Shown one piece after another: positions 9,520 to 19,948 of a stretch of 64,000 nt of DNA (positions are counted from its first letter, which is position 1; each line of letters opens with the position of its first letter). Position numbers and translations under genes: made by a program. The DNA is from UBA10646 sp046296295. Its GTDB lineage: Bacteria; Bacteroidota; Bacteroidia; Chitinophagales; Chitinophagaceae. The notes beneath the pieces are model-generated. The model made no database searches. It was not told the DNA's origin and saw only the letters and a list, made by a program, of their open reading frames with translations. The stretch is from the NCBI GenBank assembly GCA_046296295.1, contig JBKBLG010000012.1:1-64000 (forward strand). Direction: 5' to 3'.

Positions 9520-12375
9520 ATGCGATTGCTACTGTTCATATTATGCTTTCCGTTATATACTTTAGGACAAAACACTATTGCCCTACCCGAAATATTGAAT
9601 TATTCTAAGCAAACCTACAACGCTGGTACTCAAAACTGGGGAATTCATCAAGATAATAGGGGCTTGTTGTATGTGGCCAATAACGAAGGTATGTTGCGCT
9701 ACGATGGAGCTTTTTGGAGTATTTACCCCCTACCCAACCGCACCAATGTTCGTTCTGTGTATGTAGCTAACGAACAACAAATTTTTGTAGGTGGGCAAGA
9801 TGAACTAGGCTTTTTCAAGCCCGATGCCAACGGCCGATTGCAGTATGTATCGATCGTTGCCGAAGTACCCCTACAAGAACGTTCGTTTGGCGATGTTTGG
9901 GATATAGTACCCCTTGGTAAAAGCATTTTTTTTAGAACTAACAAGTACCTTTTTAAGTATACCGCAGGTAAAATAACATCCTTTAAGGCTGAAACTGCCT
10001 GGAGTTTTCTGGGAGTAAGTAATGAACAATTATATGCTCACGACTATGAAGCCGGGCTGTTTAAATTTGAAAATGGGAGCTTTATTGCCACCCTTACGGG
10101 TAAAAGTAAACTACCTTTTAATGATATGGTAACGAGTATTTTGCCACATCCTAGCGGTAATATGCTCATTACAACACTTAAAAATGGAGTTTTCGGCTTG
10201 CAATCTAATGGAGAAATTGTTCCCTTGAATTTTGTAAGCAACGAAGTTTTAAAAAACGATCGTATTTACAGTGCCATTGCTTTGAAAGAGCAACGGTACG
10301 CCTTCGCTACCAACAATAATGGAGTATATATTACCGATGCACTTGGCAGTATTCTACAACACTTTAACAGAACCGAAGGATTACAGAACAACAATATCCT
10401 TTCCATTTTTGAAGATGCACAGCAGAACCTTTGGCTTGGCTTAGACAACGGCATTGATTTTATTGCATTTAATAGCGCCATTAAGCAAATTAATCCGAAC
10501 CGACAGAATGGCTCAGGCTACAATGTTATGGTATTCAACAATCAGTTATATACGGGTACCTCTAACGGTTTATATACAGTGCCACTTGAAAACTCGACTG
10601 ACATTAGCTATAGTAAGGGTAATTTCACTTTAGTGAACAACACCAAAGGCCAGGTATGGAATATCAGTTTTGTAAATGGGCTACTTTTAATGGGCCATAA
10701 CGATGGAGCTTTCTTATTAAATGGCAATAATGCAACGCCTTTAATTAATAATACCGGCTATTGGAACTTTATTCCGCTAGATCAGCAAGGCAATATTGTT
10801 GCTGGTAATTATAATGGAATACAATTATTGTCGTTTAAAAATAATAAGTTAATCAGTAGTGCTGCTATCGATGGTTTTGCAGAATCATCGAGGTTTGTGG
10901 TGGTAGATTCCGATAAAGATATTTGGGTATCGCACCCTTATCATGGCGTTTTTCTATTATCAGTAAAAAACAATTACAAGATTCAGAAATTTGGTATCAA
11001 TCAAGGGCTACCATCCAACCTTGGCAATCACATTTATTTGGTACGTGGTGAAGTAGTGGTGGCAACTATGGCGGGCATATACATTTACCGTAAGGATAAA
11101 CACCAATTTGAGCCGCACCCGATGTATCAGCCGTTATTGGGCAATAGCAATATCCGCTATTTAAAAGAAGATGGCGATGGCAACATTTGGCTAGTACAAG
11201 ATAAAAGCTTGGGAGTGATTGATATGAGTGATGGCAAAGGAAAACTTTTTTTCTTCCCTGAACTAACCAATAAAATTTTAAGCGGTTTTGAACATGTGTA
11301 CCCGAAAGATGAGTCGAATATTTTTGTGGCTGCCGACAAGGGATTTTTCCATATCAATTACAAAAAATATAAATCGCAAGTAACTACTCCAAACGTGGTA
11401 ATTAGTAGTGTTCATGTAGTGGCAGATACTGATAGTATTCTTTTTGGAGGTTATACTTACGTAAATGATGACGCTCCCGTTAAACTACGTAGAAATAATT
11501 TTAGCGTATTACGATTTGCTTACGCAGCACCAGTGTATGCCTACGCTCAAAGTTTAATGTATAGTTACCGCTTAAAAGGATTTGATGATCAATGGAGTAG
11601 TTGGGATAAACGAACCGAAAAATAATTCACCAACTTACCCGCCGGCAAATACACTTTCGAAGTAAAAGTGAAGAATAATCTTGGTATTGAATCGGCCATC
11701 GCTAGCTACTCTTTTACAGTACTGCCCCCATGGTATGCATCGGTAGTGGCACGCATTATTTATGCTTTACTATTCATGGGTATGTTGTATGCGTGGTACT
11801 TATGGCAAGAACGTAAGCTTGCACGCCAACAACAACAGCACGCAGCAGAGCAACAAAAGGTGCAATACATTCACGAACTAGAACGTAAGAAAGATGCTGC
11901 CGAAATCATAGCACTTCAGAACCAAAAACTACAGGCCGAAATTGGATTTAAAAATGCCGAACTCGCCGCCAATGCCATGCATTTAGTAAAAAAAGCTGAA
12001 TTACTTACCAATATTAAAACTGAGTTACTGCAGGTAATGAAAACCGTTGACAATGAAAAAACAGTTGAAGCATTACGCAAACTCATGAAAAATGTAAGCG
12101 ACGATGAACAGATAGATAAAGAGTGGGAAAGCTTTACCAAACACTTTGATCAAGTACATAGTAATTTTAGCAGTGTGCTCAAAGAAAGGCATCCTGCACT
12201 TACATCGAACGAGCTAAAACTATGTGCTTATTTACGAATGAATTTATCTACCAAAGAAATTGCACAACTATTAAATATTTCTGTACGCGGCGTTGAAATT
12301 AGTCGGTACCGCTTACGTAAGAAATTGCAACTACCAACCGAGGTAAGTTTATTTGATTATTTGAGTAGTGTGTAA
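9520..12375 (+). pseudogene. Reg_prop/Y_Y_Y sensor-regulator with LuxR-type DNA-binding domain, interrupted by an in-frame stop
   Basis: Divergent neighbour of the susCD operon and its likely regulator. Codons 1-701 encode a signal peptide (MRLLLFILCFPLYTLGQ) and a periplasmic beta-propeller of Reg_prop-like repeats, running into a Y_Y_Y domain (SYRLKGFDDQWSSWDK). A TAA at 11623-11625 then interrupts it. The same frame continues at once with FTNLPAGKYTFEVKVKN, the expected rest of the Y_Y_Y domain. Next come a membrane segment (about codons 740-760), a Gln/Glu-rich coiled coil and a LuxR-type helix-turn-helix (LNISVRGVEISRYRLRKKL). A single change such as GAA or CAA to TAA explains the break. 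The product would lose its membrane and DNA-binding parts. A sequencing error is the main alternative. Confidence 0.85.
11082..11095 (+). repeat. Exact copy of dispersed word CATTTACCGTAAGG
   Basis: Inside the regulator gene, read in the frame giving IYRK. Confidence 0.9.
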
Positions 12376-12573
12376 CTGTAAATTATCATACTAGCAACTG
12401 CTTATATGCAAGCGTGTAACAAGTTCCACGATTGTTATGCTAACTTACAGTAGCATGTAACTGTTCTGCAAAAAGCCTGATGAAGCGAAAACCAATTTGG
12501 TTGCTTGCTGCAACATCAAAACCTTCAGGTAAGCCCTGACCATTATCCTTAACAACAAGCACTAAATCTTGTT

Positions 12574-12587
12574 CCTTACGGTAAATG
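12574..12587 (-). repeat. Exact copy of dispersed word CATTTACCGTAAGG
   Basis: In the kinase pseudogene's ATPase domain. It reads IYRK in the gene sense and was unaffected by the decay. Confidence 0.9.
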
Positions 12588-13490
12588 TGAATACCTAGAT
12601 GCAACACATTGCCACTAATAGGTTGAGCGTATTTTAGGGCATTAATAACAATTTCGTTCACCACCAAAGCAATACGTATGGCTGTATCTAAATTCGTTAC
12701 AAAATGAACCTCATCTATTACTTCCGTAACTATAGGCTTATGTTCGAGTGATTATGCTTTTCAATGACTCAACAGATCCTCTATGTACACGCCCAATATT
12801 AAGTTTTTAACATTAGTTTGCTTATACAGCTTCTCATGCACCAATGCCACTGCCTGTAAGCGATTTTCAACCTCTTTAAGAAGGTGCTGCACATTCTTAT
12901 TGGTATTTTGATACCGCCCCTGCATGCGTAAAACAGCAATAATCATTTGCAGGTTATTATTAACCTATGGTGCAACGCTTTTATAAACACAGCTAAATTA
13001 CTTGCTTGTGATTGAATGATAATATTGGCAGCTCGCTGCTTACGATAGGCAGCAAATACGATAGTCACCAATAACGCCAACAATGTTATAATGCCAAAGG
13101 TGTACCAACGAAGCCTACGTTCGTTTTTAATATTTGCCTCAGAAAGTTACTGCTTTTAATGTAATGAACGATTTAGTACTTTTTGTTGCTGCAAATTTTG
13201 TTGACGCAGTAAGTTCTCTTTTTTAAGCCATTGTGCAAGTGAATCAGCATGGGTTATTTCTAAGGTATTGATGGCTTGTTGTTTAGATAACGCTTCAAAC
13301 CTCAAACTCGCATTGGCCAACTTGGCTTTAATAAGATCGTTCTCTTTAGCGAGCAACAAATTTTGTTGTTGCTTCCGCTCATAATCATACTTACTTGCCT
13401 GTATAGCCATTTGCTTGGCCATCTCACTATTGTAAATAGCATCTTTGAGTTCATTAAGTTTCACACTTACCTGATAAGCATTGGCACTAT

Positions 13491-13504
13491 CATTTACCGT
13501 AAGG
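13491..13504 (+). repeat. Exact copy of dispersed word CATTTACCGTAAGG
   Basis: In the TPR part of the kinase pseudogene, opposite to gene sense, coding LTVND. It is followed by TA, completing the small inverted repeat TACC-GTAA-GGTA. Confidence 0.9.
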
Positions 13505-14597
13505 TAGCCTGCTAATAAATTAGTGTAAGCTGCCTCAACATCTTTAAAATCTTTCTCAGCTAGAGCATACTGCACCGATTTTTGAGCTATGCTAACAGCC
13601 TCTTTGTGATTGCCACCAGCTGCTTTAAAATTATAATGGAGCTGGTTGATATGAAACATGCTGATGGCATCTTGCTCACTTGAAATAAATAGTGTTTATT
13701 GTATATACGAATTGGCCAGTGATGTATTTTTTTGCAATAATTATATGTTGGCAATATTGTACCATGCAATACGGATACCATACTTGCTACCTACTTTTTC
13801 ATAGGCTCTAAAACTACTATCGTAATAAAGTAAAGCCTGCTCATAATGCTTTTCTGCCACATCGTAACTACCTAAAAAAGCATGGGCTCTTGCTGCATCA
13901 TCTATGGCTTTCGCATCTTTGAAAAAAGCCAATGCATCTAGGGTATATTTAAGTGCATTGGTATATTGCTTTTGTCGTGAAAAAATAATAGCCAACGATA
14001 ACCAGCATTGCCCATACTGTTGCTTATATTTTTCTGCTAGTTTTATGGCTTTAAAAGATACTTCTTGTGCTAATGCAAACTGTGTGTTCGTAGCATACAC
14101 TTCGGCCAGCGCAGTATAGGTATTAATATGTGTTTTCTGTAAAGCTTTGGTTGCGAAGAACTTTTCATTCGCTTCAATTACACTAATACTATACTTTAAT
14201 GCTTCAATAGCTTGCAACTTATCGCCTTTATCTCGCAATGCATATGCTTCTGCAACAGTTCCTAATACGAGCCCGGGCAAGTAATTAATTTTCCTTGCGG
14301 TAAATATTGCCGCTTGAGCACTTTGTATTGCTTTTGTGTAATTAAGTACTTGTGTACGATATTTATTGGAATATGAAATTAACTGTTGTACCTCATTGGT
14401 ATCGGCTTTTGTATGTTGTAATATTGCCAAGCTACTATCTAAGTCGCTGTTATTTTTGCTATAGCCGTTTTACTCATGGCTGGGCATCCTAACAAGAATA
14501 ATATGGCCACAAGAATAGGCATAAGCAAACCTAAATGTTGATAGGGGTATTTTGTTCAATCAACTGAAAAAAGGGACTAACTGCAAGATTATGCATA

Positions 14598-15065
14598 CTA
14601 AGTGTATTTCAAGTGTTGTAGCACTTGTTGTTGTAGCATACGACTAATAGGAATTTCATTGCCTTAAATAAAAATGCTCTTATTAGCAGCCTTGAAATTT
14701 GTATAAGCAATTTTAATAGAAGCTATCAATTGTTCTTTAGAGTAAGGCTTGAGCAAAAAAACCATGGACGTGTTTTTTGCACAGCCTCAATTGTATTGAT
14801 ATCTGCATAGGAAGTGAGGTAAATGAAGGGCATTGGTATCGTTTGGTTGATATGATGTGCCACTGAAATACCAGCTTCATGGTGATCGCCTAGTTGAATA
14901 TCAATTAAAGCTAAGTCTATTTTTTTCTGCAAGTACTTCTCTAGCCTGAGTATAGTCACGAGCTTTGAAAACACTTTTATAACCCTCTTCGGCAAGTAGT
15001 TCTTTTAAGTCTTCCGCTATAAGCAGTTCATCCTCAACACTAAGGATTGTTTTAGAGGTTGGCAT
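14598..15065 (-). pseudogene. Decayed response regulator, receiver domain plus the last end of a LytTR domain
   Basis: Starts at 15065 with MPTSKTILSVEDELLIAEDL, a receiver domain with its acidic pair and the phospho-acceptor Asp in DLALIDIQLGD. The frame shifts at a run of seven A (+ strand T run near 14921-14927). It shifts again near 14760, where TRP should lead into a GFLLKPYSKEQL-type ending. After a TAA near 14667 the readable text GNEIPISRMLQQQVLQHL matches the extreme C-terminus of LytTR DNA-binding domains. Most of LytTR is therefore deleted. It lies directly upstream of the kinase pseudogene, so the whole two-component system appears lost. Confidence 0.82.
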
Positions 15066-15154
15066 GGGTACGTGTCTACTAAAATATATATTGCCACTAT
15101 TTAAAAAAAAGCCTCTGTGTAATATAGTTTTTTTTCATCAACTTAACACAAAAG

Positions 15155-15178
15155 AAAAAGCCTAGCAAAAAACTAGGC
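15155..15178 (-). terminator. Intrinsic terminator after guaB
   Basis: Minus-strand hairpin GCCTAG / CTAGGC with a T-rich loop, followed by TTTTTC, about 30 bases past the guaB stop. Confidence 0.75.
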
Positions 15179-15206
15179 GTTTCGGAAAATACAGCTATTA
15201 GTGATA

Positions 15207-16706
15207 TTATTTTCTACTATAATTTGGTGCTTCTTTGGTAATATCTACATCGTGAGCATGGCTTTCTTTCATGCCTGCATTGGTAATTTTAATAAACTTA
15301 GCTTGTTGCAAAGCAGCGATATCTTTTGCACCGCAGTATCCCATTCCGGCACGTAACCCACCAACAAATTGTGCTACCACCTCGCCTAAATGTCCTTTAT
15401 ACGCAACACGTCCTTCAATACCTTCTGGCACGAGTTTTTTGATACCATCTTCTACATCTTGAAAATATCGGTCGCCACTACCATGCTGCATCGCACCAAT
15501 ACTACCCATACCACGGTATTCTTTGAACTTTCTACCCTCGTAGATAATAGTTTCGCCAGGGCTTTCTTCTGTACCCGCAAATACACTACCCATCATTACT
15601 GCAGCAGCACCTGCAGCCAAAGCTTTTACCATATCACCCGTGTAGCGAATACCTCCATCAGCAATTACAGGAACTCCCAACGCTTTGGTGGCAGTGGCAG
15701 CCTCCATAATTGCTGTAAGCTGAGGCACACCGGCACCAGCTACAATGCGTGTAGTACAAATACTACCCGGACCAATACCAACTTTTACTGCATCGGCACC
15801 TGCTTCAGCTAGTGCAATAGCTCCTTCGGCAGTACCCACATTACCTGCTATTACTTGTAAATTCTTAAAATTCTTTTTGAGCTGCTTTAAAGCATCAATT
15901 ACGCCCTTTGTATGTCCGTGAGCACTATCGAGTGCTACAATATCTACACCTACATGCTGTAAAGCAGCGGCACGGTCCATTAAATCTTTGGTGATACCGA
16001 GTGCCGCCCCTACTAAAAGGCGACCATGAGCATCTTTCACGGCACTAGGGTTATGCCTCGCTTGAAGTATATCTCGATAGGTGATTAACCCGGCGAGCTT
16101 ACCAGCCTTATTTACTACAGGTAATTTTTCAATTTTGTATTGGCGTAGTATTTTCTCTGCCTTCTTTAAATCTGTTCCCTCTGGTGCAGTAATGAGCTTT
16201 TCGGTAGTCATTACTTCTTTTACCAGCTTTTTATGATCTGTTTCGAATCGCAAATCACGATTTGTTAGAATGCCTACTAGTTTTTGTTGCTTATCTACTA
16301 CGGGGATACCACCAATTTTATTATCACGCATGAGCTTTAAAGCATCGCCAATAGTAGCATCTTCCAATAAGGTAATTGGGTCTATGATTAAACCACTTTC
16401 ACTACGCTTTACTCTACGCACCTGCTCTGCCTGCTTTTCAATACTCATGTTTTTATGAAGTATGCCTAAGCCTCCCTCTCTTGCGAGTGCAATGGCTAAA
16501 TTCGCCTCTGTAACTGTATCCATTGCAGCGGAAAGCAATGGAATGTTAAGCGTAATGCTTTGGGTAATTTTTGTACTTGTATTCACTTCTCTTGGTAATA
16601 CCTGGCTGTAAGCAGGTATTAATAAAACGTCATCAAAAGTGAGCCCTTCGCCCCAAATTCGCTGGGTAGATACATTGCTTGAGCTGTGAGATTTTTTCGT
16701 TGCCAT
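15207..16706 (-). CDS. guaB: Inosine-5'-monophosphate dehydrogenase
   Basis: Oxidises IMP to XMP with NAD, the committed step of guanine nucleotide synthesis in the cytoplasm. About 499 residues from MATKKSHSSS. The barrel opens with GLTFDDVLLIPAYS. Two CBS domains are inserted at about residues 105-220. The catalytic loop GPGSICTTR has its Cys at about residue 317, and the flap region ends YKGHLGEVV. It has its own terminator and is divergent from the penicillin-binding protein gene. All key motifs are present. Confidence 0.97.
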   Translation of the reverse strand: MATKKSHSSSNVSTQRIWGEGLTFDDVLLIPAYSQVLPREVNTSTKITQSITLNIPLLSAAMDTVTEANLAIALAREGGLGILHKNMSIEKQAEQVRRVKRSESGLIIDPITLLEDATIGDALKLMRDNKIGGIPVVDKQQKLVGILTNRDLRFETDHKKLVKEVMTTEKLITAPEGTDLKKAEKILRQYKIEKLPVVNKAGKLAGLITYRDILQARHNPSAVKDAHGRLLVGAALGITKDLMDRAAALQHVGVDIVALDSAHGHTKGVIDALKQLKKNFKNLQVIAGNVGTAEGAIALAEAGADAVKVGIGPGSICTTRIVAGAGVPQLTAIMEAATATKALGVPVIADGGIRYTGDMVKALAAGAAAVMMGSVFAGTEESPGETIIYEGRKFKEYRGMGSIGAMQHGSGDRYFQDVEDGIKKLVPEGIEGRVAYKGHLGEVVAQFVGGLRAGMGYCGAKDIAALQQAKFIKITNAGMKESHAHDVDITKEAPNYSRK

Positions 16707-16761
16707 GTGCAAAAGTAGGCAATCAAAAGCAATAGAACAGAAAGCAATAATTCGTTAACAA

Positions 16762-16769
16762 TAGGTTTG
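16762..16769 (+). promoter_or_regulatory. Possible -7 box (TAGGTTTG) for the penicillin-binding protein gene
   Basis: Matches TAnnTTTG about 110 bases before the chosen start. No clear -33 box is visible at the usual distance, so this is weak. A copy of the sister word CATTTACGTAAG lies just downstream at 16780-16791. Confidence 0.3.
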
Positions 16770-16878
16770 AATATGTGTACATTTACGTAAGTGCGTTAAA
16801 ACTTTTTCAATTACACTTAAATTGGCACATGGGTTGCTAATTACAAAGCATATTTGCTCAATCTTACAACTTATTGGC

Positions 16879-19293
16879 ATGAAAAAAGCGGTTCTCATAT
16901 TCTGGCGTGTTTTCTGGATTGGTTTAAGTAGCGTTATTTTATTATTGGTTGGCGCTAATTTTGGTTTATTCGGAGCCATGCCCTCTATTGCGGAATTAGA
17001 AAACCCGTCAGCATCGGTAGCCACACAAGTATATGCAGAAGATGGTACCCTTATGGGTAAATATTACCTACAAGATCGTGTTAACATTACTTATAAAGAT
17101 TTAAATGAGCATATTGTACATGCATTAGTAGCAACAGAAGACGAACGTTTTTATGATCACAGCGGTGTAGATGGACTTGCCTTGTTAAGAGCATTTGGTA
17201 AGCTTGGTACCGATGGGGGAGCTAGTACCATTACTATGCAAACTGCTAAAAACCTATTCACAGATAATTGGAGTACTCGCAATTTCTTTTTGCGGGGATT
17301 ACAAAAAATCAAAGAGAGCATTATAGCAATCAAGCTAGAAAGAAACTTCACAAAAGAAGAAATAATTACCCTATACCTTAATACCGTTGAGTTTAGCGAT
17401 AATGTATTTGGTATTCGAAATGCCGCTAAAACCTTTTTTCAGAAAGAACCAGACCGCCTTACAGTAGATGAAGCTGCTGTATTAATTGGAATGCTTAAAG
17501 CACCGGGATTATACAATCCACGTACCAACCCTAAGCGTGCCACAGAACGTAGGAATATTGTTCTAGGTCAAATGGTACGCAATAAATATCTTGGAGAAAC
17601 AGAGGCAAGCACCTTAAAACAGCAACCAATACCATTAAACTATCAAAAACTGAACGAAGTAGCTGGTTTAGGGCCTTACTTTAGAATGATACTTGGCGAG
17701 GAAATGAAGAAATGGTGTAAAGAACATAAGAACCCTGATACAGGTGAATACTACGATCTATATCGAGATGGTCTTAAAATTTATACAACCATCAATCCTA
17801 AAATGCAACTCTATGCAGAAGAGGCAGTAGGAAAGCACATGGCACAAATGCAAAAACTACTGAATGAACAATCGAATATCGCTAAAGGTACCGCTTGGAA
17901 GGGGTTTGAAAACATCTTACAAAATGCGATGAAAAACAGTGACCGTTGGCGTAATATGGAACGCAATGGCGCTACAGAAGCTGAAATTAAAGCTAGCTTT
18001 AACCAACCTGTAGATATGAAAGTATTTGCATGGAATAAGGAACGTAGTACCGATACTACTATGACACCTTTAGACAGCATCAAATACCATCGCCAAATGT
18101 TACAAGCAGGCTTTATGGTGATGGATCCATTAAGTGGCGAAGTAAAAGCATGGGTAGGCGGTATCGATTTCAAAACATTCAAATACGACCATGTTAATAT
18201 TAATACTCGCAGGCAAGTTGGTAGTACCATTAAACCATTATTATACAGCCTTGCTATTGAAGAAGCAAATATGACGCCAAATACACCCGTGCAAGATGTG
18301 CAACAAGATTATGGAAGTATTGGCAAGGTACCGGCTACCAGCGAAAGTTGTACAGGTGGCACTATGCCTATGAGTCAGGCACTTGCACAAAGCCGCAACT
18401 GTGCTACCGCTTATATTCTAAGTCAAATTGGTAACGGTAATGGCATAGAAGCATCAAAAAAATTTGTCGACTTTTTACGTAACTGTAATGTAACTGCACC
18501 CATAGAAGCCTACCCTTCTATAGCATTGGGGGCTTGTGAAATATCTTTATTTGAAATGATGCAGGCTTACAGTATGTTCCCCGGTAAAGGCTTTAATGTG
18601 AAGCCCATGTATATTACTCGCATAGAAGATAAAAATGGCAACGTACTACAAAACTTCATACCCAGTCGTAAAGAAATCATCAATGAAATCACTACTTATT
18701 CTGTTGTTAACATGATGGAGGGTGTAATGAAATACGGTACTGGCCGCCGTGTTTGGAGCTACGATGTAACGGGTGCCATTGCCGGAAAAACAGGCACTAC
18801 CAACGATAATAGCGATGCTTGGTTTATTGGCTACACACCGCAATTAATGGGAGGCGTTTGGAGCGGTTGCGATGATCGTTTTATTCGTTTCAACAGCACC
18901 AGTTTAGGTGGCGGCAGCTCTTTGGCACTACCTATTTGGGCTTATTTTTTTCATAAAGTACTCAACGATAAGTCATTAGGTATCGATAGTAGAAGTACCT
19001 TTTACAAGCCGGAAGTAATGCAGAACGATGTAAATTACGATTGGATGAATAGTGGTAACACTATTGGCGTAGAAGGAGAAGACATGGGTAATGGCACCAG
19101 TACCGATTATGGCGATATGAACGAAGAAATTATGCCTGAAAGTGAAATACCACCACCCAATACAGGCAATGCTACACCTACCTTACCCGGTGGCGAAAGC
19201 GAGAAAAAGCCAACAACCGATAAAAAACCTACTCCTACACCAGCCGCACCGGCACCAAAAGCAGTTTTACCCAAAAAGCCCGGTACAAAATAA
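16879..19293 (+). CDS. mrcA: Penicillin-binding protein 1A (bifunctional transglycosylase/transpeptidase)
   Basis: Inner-membrane enzyme that polymerises and cross-links peptidoglycan. About 804 residues from MKKAVLIFWRVFW; an in-frame Met at 16822 would add 19 residues before the membrane anchor and is less likely. It has one membrane segment and then a GT51 domain with the catalytic Glu in ATEDERFYDHSG (about residue 87) and GGASTITMQTAKNLF. The transpeptidase domain has the active Ser in GSTIKP (about 449), a downstream SRNC motif and KTGTTNDNSDAWF (about 637). The C-terminus is a Pro/Lys/Thr-rich tail of about 70 residues, low-complexity and probably disordered. A strong hairpin follows the stop. 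Confidence 0.95.
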   Translation: MKKAVLIFWRVFWIGLSSVILLLVGANFGLFGAMPSIAELENPSASVATQVYAEDGTLMGKYYLQDRVNITYKDLNEHIVHALVATEDERFYDHSGVDGLALLRAFGKLGTDGGASTITMQTAKNLFTDNWSTRNFFLRGLQKIKESIIAIKLERNFTKEEIITLYLNTVEFSDNVFGIRNAAKTFFQKEPDRLTVDEAAVLIGMLKAPGLYNPRTNPKRATERRNIVLGQMVRNKYLGETEASTLKQQPIPLNYQKLNEVAGLGPYFRMILGEEMKKWCKEHKNPDTGEYYDLYRDGLKIYTTINPKMQLYAEEAVGKHMAQMQKLLNEQSNIAKGTAWKGFENILQNAMKNSDRWRNMERNGATEAEIKASFNQPVDMKVFAWNKERSTDTTMTPLDSIKYHRQMLQAGFMVMDPLSGEVKAWVGGIDFKTFKYDHVNINTRRQVGSTIKPLLYSLAIEEANMTPNTPVQDVQQDYGSIGKVPATSESCTGGTMPMSQALAQSRNCATAYILSQIGNGNGIEASKKFVDFLRNCNVTAPIEAYPSIALGACEISLFEMMQAYSMFPGKGFNVKPMYITRIEDKNGNVLQNFIPSRKEIINEITTYSVVNMMEGVMKYGTGRRVWSYDVTGAIAGKTGTTNDNSDAWFIGYTPQLMGGVWSGCDDRFIRFNSTSLGGGSSLALPIWAYFFHKVLNDKSLGIDSRSTFYKPEVMQNDVNYDWMNSGNTIGVEGEDMGNGTSTDYGDMNEEIMPESEIPPPNTGNATPTLPGGESEKKPTTDKKPTPTPAAPAPKAVLPKKPGTK

Positions 19294-19330
19294 GTAAACA
19301 GCCCCGCCAAAGGCGGGGCTGTTTACTTAT
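19291..19330 (+). terminator. Long perfect hairpin after the penicillin-binding protein gene
   Basis: ATAAGTAAACAGCCCCGCC and its complement around an AAA loop, about 18 bp of stem overlapping the stop codon. The T-tract is weak. Eight bases later (19339-19350) is an exact copy of the sister word CTTACGTAAATG. Confidence 0.75.
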
Positions 19331-19404
19331 AGGCAACACTTACGTAAATGATGGTATCTTGTAGTTAAATACGTTCCATCTTTGTTGTAAATACACGAAC
19401 CCAT

Positions 19405-19947
19405 TTGACGGAACACGAATTGATACAAGGCTGTATTCGGCAAGAGGCCAAGTACCAGCGTATGCTGTTTCAGCAATACGCCAACACTTTTATGGCGGTA
19501 TGTCAACGCTATGCCAACTCAGCCGACGAAGCAGAAGATATGTTACAAGAAGGCTTTATACGCATTTTTCGCTTCATCCATCAATTTAAGTTCGAAGGTT
19601 CTTTCGAAGGCTGGATGCGTAGAATTATGGTGAATACAGCTTTAAAGCAGTTACAGAAAAAAAAGATCAACTTCACTGAAATTAAAGACCACCATGCCGA
19701 TACTACCCAACAAAGCTTAGAGCCTTATGCTTATAGCCACTTGGGAGCCAACCAAATTATGGAACTCATCAACAACTTACCAACGGGTTACAGAACAGTG
19801 TTCAACTTAGTGGTTATAGAAGGTTATAGCCACGAAGAAGTAGCAGAAATGCTTAGTATTCAGCCAGGCACCAGTCGTAGCCAATTGGTAAAAGCTAAAA
19901 AAATGTTACAAAATCAAATTATTGCTTTACAAAAAGTTGCTGTATAG
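19405..19947 (+). CDS. ECF-type RNA polymerase sigma factor (sigma-70 family)
   Basis: About 180 residues with the sigma-2 region (DEAEDMLQEGFIRIFRFIHQFKFEGSFEGWMRRIMVNTAL) and the sigma-4 helix-turn-helix (LPTGYRTVFNLVVIEGYSHEEVAEML). It directs transcription of a small regulon, probably in response to an envelope signal. No ATG is available in frame: the ORF begins at a TTG with no better start upstream, so the start is uncertain. The stop lies one base before the next gene's chosen start, so the two are translationally close. Such pairs in Bacteroidota usually consist of the sigma factor and its membrane regulator. Confidence 0.92.
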   Translation: MTEHELIQGCIRQEAKYQRMLFQQYANTFMAVCQRYANSADEAEDMLQEGFIRIFRFIHQFKFEGSFEGWMRRIMVNTALKQLQKKKINFTEIKDHHADTTQQSLEPYAYSHLGANQIMELINNLPTGYRTVFNLVVIEGYSHEEVAEMLSIQPGTSRSQLVKAKKMLQNQIIALQKVAV

Positions 19948-19948
19948 C

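Larger units (their letters stand above)
12386..14522 (-). pseudogene. Decayed TPR-containing sensor histidine kinase (HisKA_2 type)
   Basis: Pieces of one gene can be read in order on the minus strand. A signal peptide starts at 14522 (MPILVAILFLLGCPAMSKT). TPR repeats follow, with stops at 13741 and near 13690, and then a coiled coil ending NRSLH, two TAA stops and LSEANIKNERRLRW. Next come a membrane segment (LLALLVTIVFAAYRKQR) and the phospho-acceptor helix LHHR. A one-base deletion near 12965 separates this from VNNNLQMIIAVLRMQ. After that come a TGA and a TAA stop near 12750-12760, and the ATPase domain (VVNEIVINALKYA, VVKDNGQGLPEGF), a TAG stop and HNNRGTCYTLAYK. There are also signs of a frameshift near 14450. 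The family pairs with LytTR regulators, and such a gene lies just upstream. Confidence 0.88.

Noticed and set aside
16710..16717. TACTTTTG on the minus strand as a guaB promoter
   Set aside because: It lies only 3 bases before the ATG, too close for a normal leader, with no -33 partner.
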